Assembly (NCBI GenBank): GCA_041447175.1
Contig: CP166960.1
Location: forward strand, 2,558,519 to 2,622,518
Length of the DNA: 64,000 nt
From: Candidatus Bathyarchaeia archaeon
GTDB taxonomy: Archaea; Thermoproteota; Bathyarchaeia; Bathyarchaeales; Bathycorpusculaceae
Direction: 5' to 3'
The position numbers and the translations under genes were made by a program. The notes beneath the pieces were generated by a model. The model searched no databases, was not told the origin of the DNA, and saw only the letters and a program-made list of their open reading frames with translations. Shown piece after piece: positions 17,762 to 24,925 of this stretch (positions within the stretch are counted from its first letter, which is position 1; every line of letters starts with the position of its first letter).

Positions 17762-18376
17762 TTAACTCTCCACGTTTTCTTTTGCCTTAAAATGCCTATA
17801 CAGCAGAAAATTGACCAACACAACTGTGGGAATAAAGACTGCCCAGAAAACCGCCGACACTTCCGAGCTTCTGGTGTACCGGTCCACTAGCCAATGCGCC
17901 CCCAAGAAAGTGCCAACCATAACCGCATTTACCACGGCGGTTAGTTGGACAGCTTTGATTTCCTTTTCGGTTCGAGCTTTGGGCGTGAACCAGTCTCCGC
18001 GGTACCTTAGCCACTTGGAGCCCTCAACGTTAAGCCTTAAACCCCACAGAGTAAAAACAAAAAGAGACGCCACAATGAGTGCCAACGCCGCCGCCAACAT
18101 AACCCCGCCTTCAACCGTGATTGGCGACGTGTAACCCCAAACTGGGTTGGCTTTAGGCGAGTAGAACTGGGGAAAAACGTAGTACGGAACCACCAACAAA
18201 AGCAATCCTGCAAAAAGGGTTCCAAACGCGGAGGCGCCCAGAACCTGTGTGGGTACGGCTCGGGGTTTGGGCTTGGGGTTAACTTGGGTGGCACGGGTTT
18301 TTTGTATTTCTGGGCGGGTCGGCTCTTTGGGCAGCCAACCTCTGAGTCGATTCTTTAAGCGATTCTTTGACTTCAC
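17762..18376 (-). CDS. GWLPKE-motif four-helix membrane protein
   Basis: A 204-residue protein: NRLKNRLRGWLPKEP at the N-terminus, a 30-residue Lys/Pro-rich linker, then four predicted helices (about 47-68, 88-111, 143-162, 173-193). The last two form a module (TFLGAHWLVD, RYTRSSEVSAVFWAVFIP, VNFLLYRHFK) nearly repeated in the 105-residue gene at 21804-22121. GTG 18376 overlaps the upstream TGA (GTGA), with GGAGGAG just upstream. Not a known transporter family. The conserved motif lies in a basic, cytoplasm-facing N-terminus by the positive-inside rule. Confidence 0.75.
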   Translation of the reverse strand: MKSKNRLKNRLRGWLPKEPTRPEIQKTRATQVNPKPKPRAVPTQVLGASAFGTLFAGLLLLVVPYYVFPQFYSPKANPVWGYTSPITVEGGVMLAAALALIVASLFVFTLWGLRLNVEGSKWLRYRGDWFTPKARTEKEIKAVQLTAVVNAVMVGTFLGAHWLVDRYTRSSEVSAVFWAVFIPTVVLVNFLLYRHFKAKENVES

Positions 18377-18858
18377 CTACACTCCTCCATACCTGTTTGC
18401 TTCTTGAATTCCCTCAACAGTAAATTGTTAACCAAAAACAGTGCCAACAAAAGAATAATCCACAAGCCCAGCTTTACCTCGCCGCTTTTGATGATTGGGT
18501 TAATCAGGAAATATGTTCCCAAGAGAACGCTCACCATAGCTACGTTAGCCCCCGCAATTATTCCGGCTGCTCTTCTTCCCTTTTCCGTCAAAGGTTTGTT
18601 TTGAATAGGCTTTCTGAACAATACATTAACAACAATTGCTGTCAAAACTCCAATCGGCGCCGCCACAAGAGTAACGTAATCATTCCCCAACCCTAAACCA
18701 TACATCACGGCAACGGCAGCAAACACTGCGACGAAACTAGCCATGAAAAGGATGTAGCCTCTTTTTGGCTGCTGGCTTGCTTGGGCGAGGACAGGTTTTG
18801 CGCGCGCAGGCTCTTGGGGAAGCCAGCTACGACAGAACTCTTCCAACCGTTTCCTCAA
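18373..18858 (-). CDS. GWLPKE-motif four-helix membrane protein
   Basis: A 161-residue protein with the variant CRSWLPQEP close to the N-terminus, then helices at about 34-55, 60-80, 96-117 and 127-148. The C-terminal helix pair ends in VNNLLLREFKK, matching the VN-LL-R-FK ending of the genes at 17762 and 21159. TTG 18858 overlaps the upstream TGA (TTGA) and has GGAGGGG about 8 nt upstream. Function unknown. It fits the operon pattern of constant N-terminal tag plus variable membrane core. Confidence 0.72.
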   Translation of the reverse strand: MRKRLEEFCRSWLPQEPARAKPVLAQASQQPKRGYILFMASFVAVFAAVAVMYGLGLGNDYVTLVAAPIGVLTAIVVNVLFRKPIQNKPLTEKGRRAAGIIAGANVAMVSVLLGTYFLINPIIKSGEVKLGLWIILLLALFLVNNLLLREFKKQTGMEECR

Positions 18859-19922
18859 ACTTCTACCCCTCCAACCTCAAGCTGATCCCTCCACAGGTTC
18901 CCAAAAACGGGGTCCGCAAATCCCGCTTCCACCGCGACGTTTATGGCGAAATGGGCGTCTTGGGGGACCCACAAGTCAGTTGAGAACGTTTCGGCTTTTT
19001 GGGGGTTAAGCGTTGACTCTGCCCAGCTGATGTTAGTTTTTGTATCATAATTTGTTTGTATTGTTTCAGGGTTTCCAATGTACAGGGTTGCTATGCCTAA
19101 CCCTATCGCAAACGGGGATGCAGGATTGGAGTGTGGTAGCCACCCGTTTGTCGTGGATTCATTTGGGGCATTTGTCGATACGTTTACGGCTGCGTAGTTG
19201 AAGTTTGTTTCTGGACAGCGCAGGGTTATTTCTAGATAGTAGTAGTCTTTTTTGGGGTCAAGGTCACTGTACTGGTACACTTTGGTAGTGACGACAAATC
19301 CGTCGTTGTTGCTTGTTTGGGTGTGGTTTTGCATTAACGTTTTGGAGGGGTTGATTGTCTGGGCATTCACGATGGCGATTGCTGGCGCAAAGGTGGCAAC
19401 ACACAAAACCACCAGCAGTAGCGCTGCTGGAACCGCCTTAACTGCTTGGGGCGTTTTGCCTTCGCGAAGAATAACCAAGTACGCAATTAACACAACCTCC
19501 AGTGGCCACGCTGCTCTTAGCGGAAGCACATAGAACACAACAAGCGACGCTGCCAAGAACACAATGGCTATGTTTATCCACCGTTTTTGGTTGGTAAGCA
19601 AGCCTGCGCCCACCACAAACAAGCCCGCCCCGTCAACGACCGCAACTGCAGCCATCACAAACCTCAAGTCAAACGGCAAATATCCCAACTGCGCGGTCTG
19701 CTGGCTTAGGGCGAGTATGGCGCCAACCCCGAATACCCAAAGCAGACCCACAACAATTTTCAAACCCAACGGCGTTTGAGTGAACAAAGTGCGAGGCGTT
19801 TTCTTGTTTGGTGAGTTTGGGGAACTCGCTTTTCGGGGCAACGCGGGTTCTTGGGGCAGCCACCCTCGAACACGCGCCTCTACACGTTTTTTATTGTCCC
19901 TGTTTTCACACGTTTTCTTCAA
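18855..19922 (-). CDS. GWLPKE-motif polytopic membrane protein with a large external domain
   Basis: The largest member, 355 residues: VRGWLPQEP at about 18-26, five predicted membrane helices between 49 and 190, then about 165 residues with N-x-S/T sequons (NVSTN, NISWAES) and beta-rich sequence, probably outside the cell. TTG start at 19922 overlaps the previous gene by 17 bp, with GGGG about 10 nt upstream. Together with the 17213 product it gives the operon two external domains; the others are almost entirely in the membrane. No known family. Confidence 0.72.
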   Translation of the reverse strand: MKKTCENRDNKKRVEARVRGWLPQEPALPRKASSPNSPNKKTPRTLFTQTPLGLKIVVGLLWVFGVGAILALSQQTAQLGYLPFDLRFVMAAVAVVDGAGLFVVGAGLLTNQKRWINIAIVFLAASLVVFYVLPLRAAWPLEVVLIAYLVILREGKTPQAVKAVPAALLLVVLCVATFAPAIAIVNAQTINPSKTLMQNHTQTSNNDGFVVTTKVYQYSDLDPKKDYYYLEITLRCPETNFNYAAVNVSTNAPNESTTNGWLPHSNPASPFAIGLGIATLYIGNPETIQTNYDTKTNISWAESTLNPQKAETFSTDLWVPQDAHFAINVAVEAGFADPVFGNLWRDQLEVGGVEV

Positions 19923-20532
19923 AGTGTTTTTTCCCCAGTTTTTTTAAGACTTGGTCGCTTGCAAATGCTCCGATGGCAAAAAGCAGAATGAGCGATACCC
20001 AGACGTAAACGGACAGCAATGGACCAAAAAGCAATCTGAATGTGACTCCAACTGCCAATGCAGTGACCAGCCCCGAACAAATTATAATCCTTATTCTGTG
20101 CTCTTTTGGATGCCGCCTGTAGTACTCTCGACCGAAGGCAAAATACAAGGCGATGGCTACTCCCGCGTAGACTATTGTCAGAACATGGCGGTACCCAGAG
20201 TTTTCTGCGATAAACGGTACATAGAACAAGATTACTGCGGCAACAATAAGCGTTAAAACTGTAATCACTCCTACGTACCGCAAACCTTTCATCACTTTGC
20301 TTGGCGCTTCAGCCACATTTACATTATCCTTTCGCTGTTTTCGTCCTTCTCTTAGCCAGTTACGGTTAACGTTTCGTCGCGCCTTTAACGTACCCCTGTT
20401 CCTGTCATCTTCTGCTGCTTTTCTTTGTGTACCGCCCAACCTTAAACCCCTACCATATTCCAAATTACTCCACAAACAGCCACAGGCCAAATGTAAACGC
20501 CAATCCCGTTGGTCCCGCTTTCTTGTCTTCAT
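19906..20532 (-). CDS. Four-helix membrane protein of the GWLPKE operon with a degenerate motif
   Basis: A 208-residue open frame. Membrane helices lie at about 85-110, 117-133, 148-168 and 173-192. Upstream of them VNRNWLREG sits where RLRGWLPKE sits in the siblings, so it looks like a decayed copy of the motif. The first 45 residues (rich in Arg, Trp and Gly) do not look like the siblings and may not be translated, but there is no other ATG. ATG 20532 is 5 nt after the previous stop. Membership rests on position and membrane layout more than on the motif. Confidence 0.6.
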   Translation of the reverse strand: MKTRKRDQRDWRLHLACGCLWSNLEYGRGLRLGGTQRKAAEDDRNRGTLKARRNVNRNWLREGRKQRKDNVNVAEAPSKVMKGLRYVGVITVLTLIVAAVILFYVPFIAENSGYRHVLTIVYAGVAIALYFAFGREYYRRHPKEHRIRIIICSGLVTALAVGVTFRLLFGPLLSVYVWVSLILLFAIGAFASDQVLKKLGKKHFEENV

Positions 20533-20536
20533 TTCC

Positions 20537-20845
20537 TCACTCTAAGCCCCTTTTTTTAATTCTTTCCTCTGTTAACCAACCAACGGAAAAACTAGCAGTA
20601 AACAGCAAGGCCTCAAAGATGTGCGTGTAAACATACGTCATGCCTGAATGGATTCCACTGGGTCCACTGTAACCGATAAGAAAGTAACTAAGCGCCCTTA
20701 AAGAAACAAAAACGGTGCCGCCCGCTCCTAAGCCAGCTAAGGCGGCGTAACTTCTGCGTTGGGTGTTGAGTTGGTGTGGGTTTTGTTGTCCTTTGGGGAA
20801 CCATCCGTGGATTCGGTTTTTCAAGTTAACCTTTAAGGTTCCCAC
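20537..20845 (-). CDS. GWLPKE-motif two-helix membrane protein
   Basis: A 102-residue protein with LKNRIHGWFPKGQ near the N-terminus (GWFPKG variant), a short polar linker and two helices (about 33-58 and 70-90), ending in a charged EERIKKRGLE tail. GTG start at 20845 overlaps the preceding gene by 13 bp. Two-helix layout with both ends inside is expected from the charges. Function unknown. Confidence 0.7.
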   Translation of the reverse strand: MGTLKVNLKNRIHGWFPKGQQNPHQLNTQRRSYAALAGLGAGGTVFVSLRALSYFLIGYSGPSGIHSGMTYVYTHIFEALLFTASFSVGWLTEERIKKRGLE

Positions 20846-21162
20846 AGTTTTGCCTCCTTCTGTTTTTCCCTTTGGTATATCCAGGTGAAAATCAGGGCGC
20901 CTCCAATGCCGACAGCCATGCTGGTAATTAAATTCCAGTAAACGCCATACTGCGAGGTCAAATTCAGAAAACTTCCCAGCATCCAGAGCAGACCCCCAGC
21001 GAGGGCGCCTCCTAAAATGAGTGCGATGTATGCCGCCATAGCTTTGCGGGTGGGGAAAAACCTGTAATGCACCTTTTGCTGGGTGATTGATACGTTAGCC
21101 TCTTTAGGAAGCCAGCCACGTACTTGTCTTTTCACGTTTTCTAAGTGTTTGAGTTGCTTCAT
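20833..21162 (-). CDS. GWLPKE-motif two-helix membrane protein
   Basis: A 109-residue protein: VKRQVRGWLPKEA, a short linker, helices at about 43-66 and 75-95, and a basic tail (YQREKQKE). ATG 21162 is chosen because it overlaps the TGA stop of the previous gene (ATGA); the longer frame is read-through of that neighbour. No known family. Confidence 0.72.
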   Translation of the reverse strand: MKQLKHLENVKRQVRGWLPKEANVSITQQKVHYRFFPTRKAMAAYIALILGGALAGGLLWMLGSFLNLTSQYGVYWNLITSMAVGIGGALIFTWIYQREKQKEAKLWEP

Positions 21163-21500
21163 GGGAGCAACCTCGGGTCTGTTGTATTTTGGTTCCTCTT
21201 GGGGTATCTGTAGAGCAGAAAATTTACTGAACTCAAAGACACCAAGAAAACACTCCACGAACCAGCGGCGTATTCCATGTTTTTGTTATGGGGGTCAATC
21301 AGCAAGTGGGCAAGCAAGAACAGGTTCACAATGACTGCGTTAGCCACTGTGCTGCGTTTGAAGATTTTTCTCTGTGCATCGCTCTCGGTTGCAGTTTTTT
21401 GACCTTTCATGACTGTTTTCGATTCTTGTCCGTCACACAGAGAAGGTGCCTTAGGCAGCCAGCCTTGAATGCGGTTTTGCAGACTTTTCAACAGGCTCAT
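21159..21500 (-). CDS. GWLPKE-motif two-helix membrane protein
   Basis: A 113-residue protein: LQNRIQGWLPKAP, a polar linker of about 30 residues, and two helices (about 51-68 and 78-97) ending in VNFLLYRYPKR. The helix pair is related to those ending the genes at 17762, 18373 and 21804 (pattern VN-x-L-x-Y/R). ATG 21500 overlaps the upstream TGA (ATGA). Confidence 0.72.
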   Translation of the reverse strand: MSLLKSLQNRIQGWLPKAPSLCDGQESKTVMKGQKTATESDAQRKIFKRSTVANAVIVNLFLLAHLLIDPHNKNMEYAAGSWSVFLVSLSSVNFLLYRYPKRNQNTTDPRLLP

Positions 21501-21802
21501 GTTTGTTTTCTCCTTTGGTGCTCTTCTTTGCGTTTAACCAGAAACGGAACTGTCGCCACTACACCCCAGACTGAGCCTTCCACAGTTGCATACCAGAGAT
21601 AGGAGCCTATGCCGTGGGTTAAACCTGCGATGTCTCCGAAGACTAAAAGCGTTGCACTTACCCCCGCACCTGCAACAATCGCTCTCGCGGTCCATCGAAT
21701 CATGGCGGGATACTTTTCTGCGGGGTTTTGGGGTGGTGATGCGACATACTCTTTGGGGAGCCAACCTTGGATTCGACTCTGAAGATGCTTTTTTTGGTTC
21801 AT
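21497..21802 (-). CDS. GWLPKE-motif two-helix membrane protein
   Basis: A 101-residue protein: LQSRIQGWLPKEY, a short linker, helices at about 33-53 and 62-82 with Gly/Ala-rich faces, and a strongly basic tail (KRKEEHQRRK). ATG 21802 follows the previous stop after 1 nt. Unknown function. Confidence 0.7.
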   Translation of the reverse strand: MNQKKHLQSRIQGWLPKEYVASPPQNPAEKYPAMIRWTARAIVAGAGVSATLLVFGDIAGLTHGIGSYLWYATVEGSVWGVVATVPFLVKRKEEHQRRKQT

Positions 21803-21803
21803 T

Positions 21804-22121
21804 TTATTCTCCCTTTTGGGCTTGTTTTTTGAAGTGCCAGTACACTACTAAGTTAACAAAAAACAGCGACGGTATGAAAATTGCCCAGAAGACCGCTGAA
21901 ACCTCAGAGCTCCGAGTGTACGCATCCGCCGTCCAATGAGCAGCCAAGAAGGTTCCCAGCATGGCTCCGTCTGCGACCATGGTGATTTTGAAGGCGCGCC
22001 TTTCCCACGACGGCATCTCTTTACGCGTTGGTTCCGCGGCTTTGCGTTGGGGACTGGGCAAACAGGGCTCTTTGGGGAGCCAGCCTCTAAGGCGGTTTTC
22101 GAGGGCTTTTAGAGCATTCAT
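21804..22121 (-). CDS. GWLPKE-motif two-helix membrane protein (close paralogue of the 17762 C-terminal module)
   Basis: A 105-residue protein: LENRLRGWLPKEP, a linker, then two helices with TFLAAHWTAD, YTRSSEVSAVFWAIFIP and VNLVVYWHFKK. The loop RSSEVSAVFWA is identical in the 204-residue protein at 17762-18376, so one is a duplicate of the other with or without the extra helix pair. ATG 22121 is 2 nt after the previous stop. Function unknown. Confidence 0.75.
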   Translation of the reverse strand: MNALKALENRLRGWLPKEPCLPSPQRKAAEPTRKEMPSWERRAFKITMVADGAMLGTFLAAHWTADAYTRSSEVSAVFWAIFIPSLFFVNLVVYWHFKKQAQKGE

Positions 22122-22123
22122 TT

Positions 22124-22426
22124 TTAGTGCTCCTTTTTAGTGTGCCTCAAAACTGCCGTAAACGCCGCAGCCGCTACACAGGCAACCACGATGAATAGTG
22201 AAACGTACCCTCCGAGCCCTGAAAAAAGACCTAACCCCAAAGCGGCATCCGCTGCACCTAAAAAGGCGCCTGCAAAGCCTAGTCCCAGAATCGAAGTCCC
22301 CAATCGAATGTTTGCTGTTGATGTCTTGTGGCTGTTTGTCTGCTGGAGGCTGGGTATTTTTTGCTCTTTAGGAAGCCAACCGCGGAGCAAACTCTCAATA
22401 CGGCGTAGGTCCTTTCGAGCAGTCAT
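22124..22426 (-). CDS. GWLPKE-motif two-helix membrane protein (first membrane gene)
   Basis: A 100-residue protein: ESLLRGWLPKEQ, a short linker, then a Gly/Ala-rich pair of helices (about 38-65 and 70-92) and tail RHTKKEH. ATG 22426 overlaps the TGA of the regulator gene (ATGA), which ties the membrane set to the regulator in one transcript. Confidence 0.72.
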   Translation of the reverse strand: MTARKDLRRIESLLRGWLPKEQKIPSLQQTNSHKTSTANIRLGTSILGLGFAGAFLGAADAALGLGLFSGLGGYVSLFIVVACVAAAAFTAVLRHTKKEH

Positions 22427-22908
22427 GTTTTCAACTCCGGTATTAGTTGACCAAAGATTTGGGTTGCCAGCTTGGCGGGGTGCATTTCTTGGGCGCCCTC
22501 GATTTGGATGCCTCTTTCTTTGGCTACCTGTAGCAGGTATTCGCGGGTTTGCTGTAGAAAGTCTTCGCTGAGGGTTTCTTCTTCGGGGTTGTCGTGCCAG
22601 TACCAGACTTTGATGCCGTGGCTGGTGGTGTAGGTGACGACGGCTTTGCGGTTGAGGGCGGGGTGGTAGCCGAGGAGCACGGCGTTTTGGGCGTTTAGGC
22701 GGGTGACTTGGAGTTCGTTGACTTGGGCAACTTCGAGGAGGGCTTTGCTGATTTTTGCTTCTGCCGCCAGCCTTGTTTGGTTGATGTATTGGCGGCTGGT
22801 TTTGAGTTTTTCTGCTATGGCGGCGATGGAGTTCCCTGCGCTGGTTAGCGACCAGACTGCCATCTGTTTGGGGCTGAGGGGTGAGGCGAAGGAGTAATTG
22901 GGCTTCAT
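22423..22908 (-). CDS. Helix-turn-helix regulator heading the GWLPKE operon
   Basis: A 161-residue protein from ATG 22908. Residues about 10-55 form a LuxR/Tfx-like helix-turn-helix: LSPKQMAVWSL, SIAAIAEKLKTSRQYINQTR. The rest (LNAQNAVLLGYHP, KAVVTYTTSHGIKVWYWHD) is an alpha/beta domain I cannot assign. The open frame extends upstream, but the promoter palindrome and TATA box lie inside that extension, so the shorter start is preferred. It is the first gene of the operon and probably controls it. Tfx-type archaeal activators are the nearest comparison; this is inference. Confidence 0.78.
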   Translation of the reverse strand: MKPNYSFASPLSPKQMAVWSLTSAGNSIAAIAEKLKTSRQYINQTRLAAEAKISKALLEVAQVNELQVTRLNAQNAVLLGYHPALNRKAVVTYTTSHGIKVWYWHDNPEEETLSEDFLQQTREYLLQVAKERGIQIEGAQEMHPAKLATQIFGQLIPELKT

Positions 22909-22920
22909 AACCAACACACT

Positions 22921-22950
22921 GTAAATAGTCAAATGTTTACAATTATTTAA
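22921..22950 (-). promoter_or_regulatory. TATA box and imperfect palindrome in front of the GWLPKE operon
   Basis: Reading the minus strand, TTAAATAA (22950-22943) is a TATA-like box. It is followed by a 20-bp imperfect palindrome at 22940-22921 with outer arms GTAAA and TTTAC (seven of ten pairs match). The palindrome lies between the TATA box and the ATG at 22908, so a bound regulator would block initiation. The operon's own HTH protein is the obvious candidate. Confidence 0.5.
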
Positions 22951-23318
22951 GGTTACCGAAACAAACTCCACAAACCCAAACAAACCCGAATCTATTTGCC
23001 GCCTATTAGCATCCAAATAACAATTCTATGCAGAACCTATAGAGGGGAGGGTCGACACAGACATTTTCCCAGCCAACCATGTCAAAAACGAAAAGCATAG
23101 AGGGATAGGGGTACGTAAAGGTAGCTAACCTACCTGTATACCTTGAAGGATGAAGCAGGCAATAACGGGAGACGCAACGGCAAGCAACTGAACCTTAACC
23201 TTTTCGCCCGCCTCTAGCTGGCAAAGACCATCAAACAAGACCTTTGCTGCCCCCGGCGATTTGGATACATTAAATTTATTAGTGTACACCCCAATGCATA
23301 TGCTAAAGGCGAACACAA
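22951..23318. other. Intergenic stretch between the GWLPKE operon and a small membrane gene
   Basis: No convincing gene. A TATA-like TTAAATTTATTA at 23270-23281 serves the plus-strand gene at 23319. A minus-strand open frame at 23125-23334 covers this promoter and is considered spurious. Confidence 0.4.
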
Positions 23319-23669
23319 GTGCAAGTTGCATCAAAGCTCAAAACCCAACCAAAAACCACACTGGCAAGCATAGCATTCTACGGCATCGCAGGCATAATCC
23401 TGCTTATCCTGTTGCCCCTCAGCGGTTTCCCACCCCACATCGGCTTAACTGGCATCGCAAGCCTCGCAGCCGCATACGGACTCTTCATGGACCGCAAATG
23501 GGCAAAATGGCTTGTTGTAATCCTGTTCTTTGTCGCAACAACCTTCACCTTCTACACGCTATACTACATCATAGCCATAGACACCGTTGCATCCGCAGGC
23601 ATGATTGCCTACACCGCACTAACCTGGATATTTACGGTTCTGGTGCTCAGAAAACAACCCCAATTCTAA
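23319..23669 (+). CDS. Small four-helix membrane protein, unknown function
   Basis: A 116-residue protein with four predicted helices (about 15-35, 42-57, 63-84, 88-108), short loops and a basic C-terminus (LRKQPQF). GTG start at 23319 has AAAGG about 9 nt upstream and a TATA-like box about 40 nt upstream. It ends 4 bp before the stop of the convergent moeA gene. It does not carry the GWLPKE motif. No family recognised. Confidence 0.7.
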   Translation: MQVASKLKTQPKTTLASIAFYGIAGIILLILLPLSGFPPHIGLTGIASLAAAYGLFMDRKWAKWLVVILFFVATTFTFYTLYYIIAIDTVASAGMIAYTALTWIFTVLVLRKQPQF

Positions 23670-23673
23670 CTTT

Positions 23674-24915
23674 TCAGGTTCTTTCCTTAAACAACCAAAC
23701 CCGAACTTCCTCATCAGCATCAATAAACTGCTGATTATCCGGAATCTCCAAAAAACCATCCGCCTTCGTCAACGTCGTTATTGCACCAGAACCACCTGAC
23801 TCCACAGGCTTAGCCACCCAACCCTTTACGCCGTCCGAAACAAGCGAAACCGTAACAAACGTGCGTCTACCCTTCGCTGCAAACATTCGCCGCCAAGCAA
23901 CCGCCCTCACCGAAGGCACATCACCCGGCAACCTGCCGCACATAACCTGCAGAATTGGTCTAGCTAACAAATGGAAAACCAGCAACGCCGAAGTCGGATG
24001 ACCCGGAAAAGAAAACACTGGCTTATCCCCAATTAACGCCACCGTCACTGGCTTGCCTGGCTTAATTGCAACGCCCGAAAGAAAAACCCCCGGTTCCCCC
24101 AACGAATCCACCATCGACGGAACAAGGTCTTTAGGACCCACCGAAACACCACCCGACGTCAAAACCATATCCGCCAACAACAAAGCCTTCTTCAAACCCC
24201 GACGCAAAGGCATCTTCTCGTCAGGAACCACACCCGCATAAACCGCATCGGCGCCACATTCCCGAACCGCCGTGCACAAACTGTAAGCGTTTATGTCGTA
24301 GATTTTGGCTGGCGGCAACGGCTTTCCCGGTTCGGTGACTTCTCCGCCTGTGGAAAGAACCGCCACTGTGGGAACCTTAAAAACTCTGACTTTAGCGTTG
24401 CCTAAAGCCGCTAACGCGCCGATTTCGCGGCTGCCCAAAACCACCCCTGCCCCAAGCACGGTTGCACCCTGTTTTATGTCGGAGCCTTTTTTCATAACAT
24501 TCTCGTTTGGGGTTACACTGCGAAAAACCAAAAGCGTATCCTTTTCTTTTTGGGTTTCTTCAACCATGACCACCGCATCGGCGCCTTCAGGGATGGGCGC
24601 GCCCGTGACGATTTCGGCGGCTTCACCCTCTGAAACCTTAACTTGAGGTGGTTCGCCGATGCCCACAAAACCGCACACCTTAAGCTGCACAGGCTGGTTT
24701 TCGTCTGCACCAAACGTGTTTTGGGCTTTAACCGCGTAGCCGTCAACGGTTGAACGGTTAAACGGCGGAATATCCAGCTTGCTGGTCATGTCTTCGGCTA
24801 ACACGCGGCTGTAAGCTTGCAGCAGCGAAATTTTTTGGGTGCCCAACGGTTTAGGCTGCAGCTTCTGCCAGAGAATCTGTTTTGCTTCGTTGAAGGTGAC
24901 CAGTTTCCTAAACAT
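23674..24915 (-). CDS. moeA: Molybdopterin molybdenumtransferase MoeA (copy 1)
   Basis: A 413-residue MoeA family protein, which inserts molybdate or tungstate into adenylylated molybdopterin. Visible: domain with PPFNRSTVDGYAV near the N-terminus, GxxIPEGADAVVMVEET, the MoCF-binding core VAVLSTGGEV and TSGGVSVGPKDLVP, FSFPGHPTSALLVF, and the C-terminal beta domain. It lies about 10 bp downstream of a second moeA in the same direction. Paired moeA genes are common in archaea and may divide Mo from W or serve two steps; the sequence does not say which is which. Confidence 0.93.
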   Translation of the reverse strand: MFRKLVTFNEAKQILWQKLQPKPLGTQKISLLQAYSRVLAEDMTSKLDIPPFNRSTVDGYAVKAQNTFGADENQPVQLKVCGFVGIGEPPQVKVSEGEAAEIVTGAPIPEGADAVVMVEETQKEKDTLLVFRSVTPNENVMKKGSDIKQGATVLGAGVVLGSREIGALAALGNAKVRVFKVPTVAVLSTGGEVTEPGKPLPPAKIYDINAYSLCTAVRECGADAVYAGVVPDEKMPLRRGLKKALLLADMVLTSGGVSVGPKDLVPSMVDSLGEPGVFLSGVAIKPGKPVTVALIGDKPVFSFPGHPTSALLVFHLLARPILQVMCGRLPGDVPSVRAVAWRRMFAAKGRRTFVTVSLVSDGVKGWVAKPVESGGSGAITTLTKADGFLEIPDNQQFIDADEEVRVWLFKERT

Positions 24916-24925
24916 GCCGCTTCAC

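Noticed and set aside
23125-23334. Minus-strand open frame of 69 codons
   Set aside because: It covers the TATA box and start of the gene at 23319 and matches no family; no Shine-Dalgarno sequence seen.
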